NCBI GenBank assembly: GCA_036625675.1 | Contig: JAZKTH010000146.1 | Location: forward strand, 1-6,061 | Length of the DNA: 6,061 bases | Origin: Halalkaliarchaeum sp036625675 | Lineage (GTDB): Archaea; Halobacteriota; Halobacteria; Halobacteriales; Haloferacaceae | Reading direction: 5' to 3' | Shown: piece after piece, positions 1 to 4,602 of the stretch | Layout: each line of letters starts with the position of its first letter | Position numbering within the stretch: the first letter of the stretch is position 1 | Position numbers and translations under genes: made by a program | The notes under the pieces: generated by a model | The model's input: the letters and a program-made list of their open reading frames with translations, nothing else | What the model was told of the DNA's origin: nothing | Databases searched by the model: none

Positions 1-769
1 CGAGGTCGGTCCGTTGCGTTCTCGCGCCGCAAGCGATCTCGTCGGCCGCTTCCTCGACGGCCGTCGTCGACTCGTGGAGCCGATCGGCCCGGGCGTCGAC
101 CTCGTCGGCGGCGGCGGCCACCTCACCCGCCACGTCGTCGACGTCCCGGACGGTCTCGGCCAGGGCCGCCACCATCTCGTTGAACGCCCTGCCGACGTCC
201 TCCATCGCCTCGCTCTGGCTGTCGGGGTCGACGCGGCGAGTGAGGTCGCCGTCGGCCACGGCCCGCATCGCGTCCTCGTACTCCGTGGCCTTCGCCTCCA
301 CCGCGCGGGCGTACGTCTCCGCCTCGTCGCGGGTCTCCTCTGCCTTCTGCCGGGCGGCTTCGGCGTCCTCGCGGGCGGACTCCGCCTCGTCGATCCGCTC
401 GCGAAGCGAGTCTCGCAGCGTCGCAAACGCGTCGTACAGCCGGCCGAACTCGTCTTCCCTGGGGGAGTCGAACTCGACCGTGAGGTCGCCGTCGGCCATC
501 CGCTCGGCCTTCCGGGTCAGCTGTCGGAGCGACAGCACCGTATTCGATCCGATGGTCACTCCGAGCAATCCGAAGCTGATGACCATCAAAAGCACCATCG
601 CGGCGATGCCGGACCTGATCTCCTCCCCCGCGGCGCCGAGCTGTTCAGTCGCTCGAACGTGGATCAACGCGCCGTAGGCCACGACAAGCGCCGTCAAACC
701 GAGCAACGCGAGGGACAACTTCGCTCCGTACCGTTTGCGCACGCGCTTCACCGGGAATGAAACGGACAT
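1..769 (-). CDS. Taxis transducer (methyl-accepting type, HtrI/HtrII-like), N-terminal part, cut by left edge
   Basis: The ATG at 769-767 opens 256 codons that run off the left edge without a stop. Seen in the translation: a basic N-terminus (RVRKRYGAKL, residues 9-18), helix TM1 at about 18-37, a loop of only about 16 residues, and helix TM2 at about 54-76. A first HAMP domain (about 77-128, MADGDLT then EDEFGRLYDAF) follows, then a charged Glu/Ala/Arg coiled coil (about 124-160). A second HAMP (about 161-212, VADGDLT then FNEM) leads into the methylation-helix coiled coil. The methylation sites and the CheA/CheW-binding hairpin lie outside the window. Known of the family: such membrane transducers pass signals to the CheA kinase. 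Most have a large outer sensor domain, whereas sensory-rhodopsin transducers have two helices and a tiny loop, as here. The match to HtrI/HtrII is from memory, including the RRYGxKL start and a QRT(D/E)L stretch (252-256). Class certain; rhodopsin partnership inferred. Confidence 0.93.
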   Translation of the reverse strand, partial: MSVSFPVKRVRKRYGAKLSLALLGLTALVVAYGALIHVRATEQLGAAGEEIRSGIAAMVLLMVISFGLLGVTIGSNTVLSLRQLTRKAERMADGDLTVEFDSPREDEFGRLYDAFATLRDSLRERIDEAESAREDAEAARQKAEETRDEAETYARAVEAKATEYEDAMRAVADGDLTRRVDPDSQSEAMEDVGRAFNEMVAALAETVRDVDDVAGEVAAAADEVDARADRLHESTTAVEEAADEIACGARTQRTDL

Positions 770-800
770 CTGATGACACGACGAAACACGGGAACGACGT

Positions 801-810
801 GAATAAATCT
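801..810 (-). promoter_or_regulatory. TATA-like box for the taxis transducer
   Basis: On the minus strand this reads AGATTTATTC, the most AT-rich stretch between the transducer and the 28-residue ORF. Its centre is about 36 bases before the ATG at 769, so transcription starting about 26 bases downstream would leave a short leader of around 10 bases. Assigned from sequence and spacing only. Confidence 0.55.
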
Positions 811-839
811 TGAACGCCAGTTATCGACAGCGATACTGC

Positions 840-859
840 CGCCCGCCACTCGGCGGGTG
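840..859 (-). terminator. GC-rich hairpin after the 28-residue membrane ORF
   Basis: Bases 842-847 (CCCGCC) and 852-857 (GGCGGG) pair perfectly across a 4-base ACTC loop. One G-T pair and one further C-G pair extend the stem to eight pairs. It begins two bases beyond the stop codon of the small minus-strand gene (862-864). It could end or stabilise that transcript before the transducer promoter. There is no T-run behind it, which archaeal termination usually needs, so the terminator role is only inferred from position. Confidence 0.35.
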
Positions 860-861
860 CG

Positions 862-948
862 TTACTCGTCGTTCGATCGGCGGCGCATGACCACGATTCC
901 GGCGATCGCCACGACGGCCACGAGCGCGATGAGTTTGGATCGTTTCAT
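862..948 (-). CDS. 28-residue single-helix membrane peptide, unknown function
   Basis: The ATG at 948-946 gives a 28-residue peptide ending in TAA (864-862). It starts MKRSK, continues with a hydrophobic run of about 16 residues (LIALVAVVAIAGIVVM, 6-21), and ends in a basic RRR followed by an acidic SNDE tail. That composition fits one membrane helix flanked by positive charge. I do not recognise the family. The frame stays open upstream to 1410, but that part is antisense to purA and has no membrane character, so the short start is chosen. A TATA-like TAAGTA lies about 28 bases before the ATG, which supports a leaderless transcript. It lies on the same strand as the transducer, 92 bases upstream, but the transducer has its own promoter-like box. 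It may be a genuine small protein; conservation would settle this. Confidence 0.6.
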   Translation of the reverse strand: MKRSKLIALVAVVAIAGIVVMRRRSNDE

Positions 949-973
949 TGCGTTTGTACATTGGCGTATCAGG

Positions 974-979
974 TACTTA
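974..979 (-). promoter_or_regulatory. TATA-like box for the 28-residue membrane ORF
   Basis: On the minus strand this reads TAAGTA within CTAAGTACC. Its centre is about 28 bases before the ATG at 948, the spacing expected for a leaderless haloarchaeal transcript. It lies in the 144-base divergent region shared with purA. Assigned from motif and spacing only. Confidence 0.45.
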
Positions 980-1063
980 GTTGCTCTTGTGATTGGCCGT
1001 CCGCGGGGCGACCTCGTCTCGGCCGACCGCCGCCGTCGCGAGGGGCTCGCCGACCGTAACGGG

Positions 1064-1069
1064 TTTGTT
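1064..1069 (+). promoter_or_regulatory. Weak TATA-like element for purA
   Basis: The sequence TTTGTT is centred about 26 bases before the purA ATG at 1093. It is the only T-rich patch at the right distance in an otherwise GC-rich region. It is a poor match to a haloarchaeal TATA box, so spacing is the main argument. Confidence 0.3.
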
Positions 1070-1092
1070 CGGGGGTCGTGAACCCCGGACGT

Positions 1093-2448
1093 ATGACTGT
1101 CACCATCGTCGGCTCCCAACTCGGCGACGAGGGAAAGGGCGCCCTCGTCGACATCTGGGGGGGAGACGCCGACGTCGTCGTCCGGTATCAGGGCGGCGAC
1201 AACGCGGGACACACGGTCGTTCGCGAAGGCAACGAGTACAAACTGTCTCTGGTTCCCAGCGGGGCGATCCGCGGGAAAACCGGCGTGCTCGGGAACGGAT
1301 GCGTGGTCAATCCGCGAACGCTTTTCTCGGAGCTGGACGACCTCCGCGACCGCGGTATCGAACCGGACGTGCGGGTCGCCCGTCGCGCCCACGTCATCCT
1401 CCCGTACCATCGAGTGCTCGACGGGATCGAGGAGGAGGCCAAGTCCGACTCCGACCTCGACGCGGGGACGACCGGTCGGGGGATCGGCCCGACCTACGAG
1501 GACAAGGCGGGCCGGCGCGGGATTCGAGTCGGCGATCTACTCGATCCGGACGTGCTGCGCGGCCGGCTCGAGTACGTGGTCCCGCAAAAGCGGGCGCTGG
1601 CGACCGACGTCTACGGCCTCGACCTCCTGGGGGAGCACGCCGAGTACGCCGACGCGTTCGACGTCGAGGCGCTGTTCGAGGAGTACAGCGAGATCGGCCG
1701 GCGCCTCGAACGGGAGGAGATGACGGTGAACGCCAGCGACTACCTCGCCCGCAAGCGCGAGGGGGGAGCGGATCTCCTGTTCGAGGGGGCCCAGGGGACG
1801 AGCATCGACATCGACCACGGCATCTATCCGTACGTCACGTCGTCCAACCCGACTGCCGGCGGCGCCTGCGTCGGCTCCGGGGTCGGTCCCTCCGTGATCG
1901 GCCGGGGAGAGATCGTCGGCGTGGTGAAGGCGTACCTCTCCCGCGTGGGAACCGGACCGCTCCCGACGGAGCTGGACGGGGACGCCGCCGAGGAAGCGCT
2001 CGCGGACGAAATCAGGGAACGCGGCGGCGAATTCGGCACCGTCACCGGCCGCCCCCGCCGGATCGGCTGGCTCGACCTCCCGATGCTCCGGCACGCGTCC
2101 CGCACGAACGGGTTGACCGGAATCGGCGTCAATCACGTCGACGTGCTCGCCGGGCTCGACGAACTGAAGGTGGGACACGCCTACGAGCTCGACGGCGAAA
2201 CCGTCGAGACGATGCCCACGACCACGGAAGAGTGGGCGCGCTGTGAGCCCGTGTACAGGGAGTTCGAGCCGTGGCCCGACGTCGACTGGGACGCCGTCGC
2301 GGAGGACGGGTACGAGGCGTTGCCCGAGCCCGCCCGCGAATACCTCGAGTACGTCTCCGAGGAGATGGGCGTGCCGGTGTACGCGGTCGGTATCGGCCCG
2401 AACCGCGAGCAGACCGTCGTCAGAACCAACCCGTTCGAGCGGGTCTGA
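1093..2448 (+). CDS. purA: Adenylosuccinate synthase (IMP--aspartate ligase)
   Basis: This cytoplasmic enzyme joins IMP and aspartate, using GTP, to make adenylosuccinate, the first committed step from IMP to AMP. The 451-residue protein is close to the usual family length of about 430. Family motifs appear in order: GDEGKG (11-16) with the catalytic Asp12; YQGGDNAGHT (32-41) with the catalytic His40; TTGRGIGPTYEDK (126-138); FEGAQG (230-235); DIDHGIYPYVTSSN (239-252); GEFGTVTGRPRR (312-323). The guanine-recognition segment NHVD is at 347-350, and GIGPNREQT (433-441) lies near the C-terminus. The ATG at 1093 is preferred over an in-frame GTG at 1078 because the family begins only a few residues before the GDEGKG loop, and a T-rich element sits about 26 bases upstream. 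The gene is divergent from the small membrane ORF. A large palindrome begins two bases after its stop codon. Confidence 0.98.
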   Translation: MTVTIVGSQLGDEGKGALVDIWGGDADVVVRYQGGDNAGHTVVREGNEYKLSLVPSGAIRGKTGVLGNGCVVNPRTLFSELDDLRDRGIEPDVRVARRAHVILPYHRVLDGIEEEAKSDSDLDAGTTGRGIGPTYEDKAGRRGIRVGDLLDPDVLRGRLEYVVPQKRALATDVYGLDLLGEHAEYADAFDVEALFEEYSEIGRRLEREEMTVNASDYLARKREGGADLLFEGAQGTSIDIDHGIYPYVTSSNPTAGGACVGSGVGPSVIGRGEIVGVVKAYLSRVGTGPLPTELDGDAAEEALADEIRERGGEFGTVTGRPRRIGWLDLPMLRHASRTNGLTGIGVNHVDVLAGLDELKVGHAYELDGETVETMPTTTEEWARCEPVYREFEPWPDVDWDAVAEDGYEALPEPAREYLEYVSEEMGVPVYAVGIGPNREQTVVRTNPFERV

Positions 2449-2449
2449 T

Positions 2450-2527
2450 AATGTTTGTTGCAGGAAGTTACCGTGTCGACCGCCCGAGGGCGGGGCGGTC
2501 GACCGGTAACCGTCTGCAACAAACATT
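2450..2527. repeat. 78-base interrupted palindrome between purA and xpb
   Basis: Three stacked stems are visible. The outer stem is 14 perfect pairs (2450-2463 with 2514-2527; AATGTTTGTTGCAG against its complement). A symmetric 3-by-3 internal loop, which includes a possible G-T pair, follows. The middle stem is 7 pairs (GTTACCG 2467-2473 with 2504-2510). After a single bulged T (2474), the top stem is 11 pairs (2475-2485 with 2493-2503), closed by a 7-base loop (2486-2492). That makes 32 Watson-Crick pairs in 78 bases. It starts two bases after the purA stop and ends 58 bases before the helicase TATA box. It could be a terminator or processing hairpin in purA mRNA, a dispersed palindromic repeat or tiny mobile element, or a cruciform-forming protein site. 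No target duplication is evident and no second copy lies in this window. Short open frames across it look meaningless. Confidence 0.95.
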
Positions 2528-2584
2528 GTGACCCGACTCCGGCCCGTTTTCGACCCCGGTGGACGCGCTCACGGGCGACGGGAC

Positions 2585-2590
2585 TTTATT
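2585..2590 (+). promoter_or_regulatory. TATA box of the xpb/rad25 gene
   Basis: TTTATT stands out in very GC-rich surroundings and its centre lies about 26 bases before the GTG at 2613. This matches leaderless haloarchaeal promoters and is the main reason for choosing that start over the in-frame GTG at 2559, which lies upstream of the box. Confidence 0.75.
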
Positions 2591-2612
2591 CGCGGCGGTC
2601 GGACCGACCACC

Positions 2613-3971
2613 GTGGCGATCGAACTCCGATACGAGGACGGGACGATCCACCTCTCCGGGGAGTCAGCCTCCGGTTCGGGCGACGAAATCGGGGACCTCC
2701 CTGGCGCCCGACCGGATCCCCGGACCGGCGGCTACCGCGCCCCCGCCCACCTGTACGCCGACGTCCGCGACGCCCTCGAGGACCGGGATGTGGCGTACGT
2801 CGATCGGGTGTTCGACGCCGAACCGCTGGACCTCTCGACGACCTACCGCCTCCGGGAGTACCAGACGGCGGCGCTCGAGGCCTGGACCGACGCCGGCCGC
2901 CGGGGGGTGGTGGAACTCCCGACCGGGAGCGGAAAGACCGTCGTCGCGATCGCGGCGATGGCGGCGGTCGGGCGTCCCACGCTGGTCGTCGTGCCCACGA
3001 TCGACCTGCTGAACCAGTGGGTACGGGAGCTCGAGGCGGAGTTTTCGGTGCCGGTCGGGCAGTTCGGCGGCGGGGAGCAACGGGCGGAACCAATCACCGT
3101 TTCCACGTACGACTCGGCCCACCTGCGGGCGGAGGGGATCGGCGACGGGTTCGAGTTCGTCGTCTTCGACGAGGTGCACCACCTCGGGGGCGAGCGGTAC
3201 CGCGACATCGCGCGCCTGCTTGCGGCTCCCGCCAGGCTGGGGCTCACCGCGACCTTCGAGCGCCCGGACGGCGAACACGAGGCGATCGAGGAGCTCGTCG
3301 GCGAGCGCGTCTACCGGCTCGAGGTCGACGACCTCGCCGGGGATCACCTGGCGGCGTACGACCTCAAGCGGATCGAGGTCGAACTCACGCCGAAGGAGCG
3401 CGAGGAGTACGAGGCGGCCCAGGGGACGTTCCTCGATTACCTCCGCTCGTCGAACCTCCAGCTGCGGAGCGGCAGCGACTACCGAAAGCTGGTGCTGCGG
3501 TCGGGGAACGATCCCCGGGCGCGGGAGGCGCTGCTCGCCAAACAGCGCGCCCGCAACGTGATGATGAACGCCGACGCCAAGGTCGACGCGCTCGAACGGA
3601 TCCTGGACCGCCACCGCGGGGACAGGATCATCGTGTTCACCGCGCACACGGAGCTCGTCTACCGGCTCTCGCGCCGGTTCCTGCTGCCGGCGATAACGGC
3701 CGAGACCGGAACCATGGAGCGCCGCCGCATCCTCGAGCGGTTTCGGGAGGGGCAGTACTCCCGCGTCGTCACCGCCAACGTGCTCGACGAGGGGGTGGAC
3801 GTCCCGGACGCCAACGTGGCAGTGGTGCTGTCGGGCTCGGGCAGCCAGCGGGAGTTCACCCAGCGGCTCGGGCGCGTTCTCCGGCCGAAAGACGACGGCG
3901 GACGGGCGCTTCTGTACGAGGTCGTCAGCGACGAGACCGCCGAGGAACGGGTTGCGAGCCGCCGGCGGTGA
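2613..3971 (+). CDS. rad25: XPB/Rad25-type DNA repair helicase (superfamily 2)
   Basis: This is a 3'-5' DNA helicase/translocase of the XPB family, used in archaea with the nuclease Bax1 on repair bubbles. The 452-residue protein matches archaeal XPB length. An N-terminal region like the damage-recognition domain (about 1-75) precedes YRLREYQ (78-84). Motif I is GSGKT (105-109), motif II DEVHH (186-190), motif III TAT (212-214). A helical insert comparable to the XPB thumb lies at about 255-310. Motif IV is IIVFTA (339-344), motif V VLDEGVDVPD (390-399), motif VI QRLGRVLRP (417-425). The RED motif of XPB reads R-P-D here (217-219), so the central Glu is replaced. The GTG at 2613 is chosen because a TATA box lies 26 bases upstream and homologues begin near an ELRYEDG-like segment. 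Its stop codon is three bases from that of the convergent lipoprotein gene. Confidence 0.95.
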   Translation: MAIELRYEDGTIHLSGESASGSGDEIGDLPGARPDPRTGGYRAPAHLYADVRDALEDRDVAYVDRVFDAEPLDLSTTYRLREYQTAALEAWTDAGRRGVVELPTGSGKTVVAIAAMAAVGRPTLVVVPTIDLLNQWVRELEAEFSVPVGQFGGGEQRAEPITVSTYDSAHLRAEGIGDGFEFVVFDEVHHLGGERYRDIARLLAAPARLGLTATFERPDGEHEAIEELVGERVYRLEVDDLAGDHLAAYDLKRIEVELTPKEREEYEAAQGTFLDYLRSSNLQLRSGSDYRKLVLRSGNDPRAREALLAKQRARNVMMNADAKVDALERILDRHRGDRIIVFTAHTELVYRLSRRFLLPAITAETGTMERRRILERFREGQYSRVVTANVLDEGVDVPDANVAVVLSGSGSQREFTQRLGRVLRPKDDGGRALLYEVVSDETAEERVASRRR

Positions 3972-3974
3972 GCG

Positions 3975-4454
3975 TCACCCCTCGGTCGAGACCTCGGCGT
4001 CCACGATCCCGTCGGCCGCGAAGCGGTCGAATTCGACGTCGAAGACGACCTCCTCGGTCGTGGACTCCCCGCCGGGGACCGTCACCGGGCGGGAGATCGA
4101 ATACTCCGCGTCCCCGATCACCGCTCGCACCCGGAGGCGGCCGGATCGCTCCTCAGCCGCGACGTTCTCGACTCCCACGGTCACTACGAGTTTTCCCTCG
4201 GTACCTTTTCCGAAGTCCAGTTCCTCGACTCGGAGGTCGCCCGGCGGCTCCGTGGTCTCGGTTTCTCCGTCGGGAGAGTCGTCGCCGTCGGTCGATTCGG
4301 TGGGCGCGTCGGTCTCTTCCTCGGTGAGTTCCTCCTCGCGGGGGGTCGCCGGCGGCGTCCGCGGTCCGGAGGGCGGCCGCTCCTCGCCGATACAGCCCGC
4401 GACCGCGGCGAGCACGATCGAGGCGCCCGTCCCGAGGAATCGACGGCGTCGCAT
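3975..4454 (-). CDS. Small Tat-exported lipoprotein with C-terminal beta domain, unknown function
   Basis: The 159-residue protein starts at the ATG 4454-4452. Its N-terminus carries a twin-arginine signal (RRRRFLG, 2-8), a short hydrophobic stretch, and a lipobox VAGC (18-21). It should therefore be exported folded through Tat and lipid-anchored at Cys21 on the outer face of the membrane. Residues 22-72 form a low-complexity linker rich in Pro, Thr, Glu and Asp, typical of haloarchaeal surface proteins. Residues about 74-157 (from DLRVEELDFG) look like a beta-sandwich of the FxLYD or CARDB kind, judged by alternating hydrophobic strands and a conserved-looking VENV. An in-frame upstream extension to 4613 is rejected because it would bury the signal peptide. 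It sits between xpb and bax1 in the opposite direction, with no evident link to DNA repair. The substrate or partner is unknown. Confidence 0.88.
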   Translation of the reverse strand: MRRRRFLGTGASIVLAAVAGCIGEERPPSGPRTPPATPREEELTEEETDAPTESTDGDDSPDGETETTEPPGDLRVEELDFGKGTEGKLVVTVGVENVAAEERSGRLRVRAVIGDAEYSISRPVTVPGGESTTEEVVFDVEFDRFAADGIVDAEVSTEG

Positions 4455-4477
4455 ACCACCACGTTTGCCGCCTCCGG

Positions 4478-4485
4478 TATGAAAA
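4478..4485 (-). promoter_or_regulatory. TATA-like box for the Tat lipoprotein gene
   Basis: On the minus strand this reads TTTTCATA, centred about 28 bases before the ATG at 4454. It lies in the 148-base divergent region shared with bax1. Supported by composition and spacing only. Confidence 0.5.
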
Positions 4486-4572
4486 CGCTCCGTCTGCCGG
4501 CGCCTCCGGCCTTCCCGTCTCCGCGAGGGGCGGGACGAGCCAGTTCTCGGCCGGGCGGGGCGACCGACATCA

Positions 4573-4580
4573 TATTTAAG
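4573..4580 (+). promoter_or_regulatory. TATA box of the bax1 gene
   Basis: TATTTAAG is a strong haloarchaeal TATA-like box. Its centre is about 26 bases before the GTG at 4603, which points to a leaderless transcript starting at or next to the GTG. It shows that bax1 probably has its own promoter and is not read through from xpb. Confidence 0.8.
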
Positions 4581-4602
4581 CGACAGCCCCGTATCCGCGG
4601 CC

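Noticed and set aside
1072..1086. Five-base inverted repeat GGGGT/ACCCC just before purA
   Set aside because: Only five GC-rich pairs around a 5-base spacer; easily chance in this composition and no link to an operator is visible.
1078..1092. Five-codon N-terminal extension of PurA from a GTG at 1078
   Set aside because: The family begins a few residues before the GDEGKG loop, which the ATG at 1093 gives, and the T-rich element sits at the right distance for 1093.
862..1410. 182-residue version of the small minus-strand gene
   Set aside because: The extra 154 residues are antisense to purA and shadow-like; only the last 28 residues look like a designed peptide with its own promoter-like box.
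993..2246. Long Arg- and Gly-rich open frame overlapping purA on the same strand
   Set aside because: Its composition is the usual frame-shifted shadow of a GC-rich gene; the purA frame has every catalytic motif.
2455..2531. Short open frames crossing the palindrome on both strands
   Set aside because: They arise from the inverted repeat itself (similar peptides on both strands) and continue only into shadow frames.
2559..2612. Eighteen-codon N-terminal extension of the helicase from a GTG at 2559
   Set aside because: The TATA box at 2585-2590 would lie inside the extension; the GTG at 2613 fits the box and family start.
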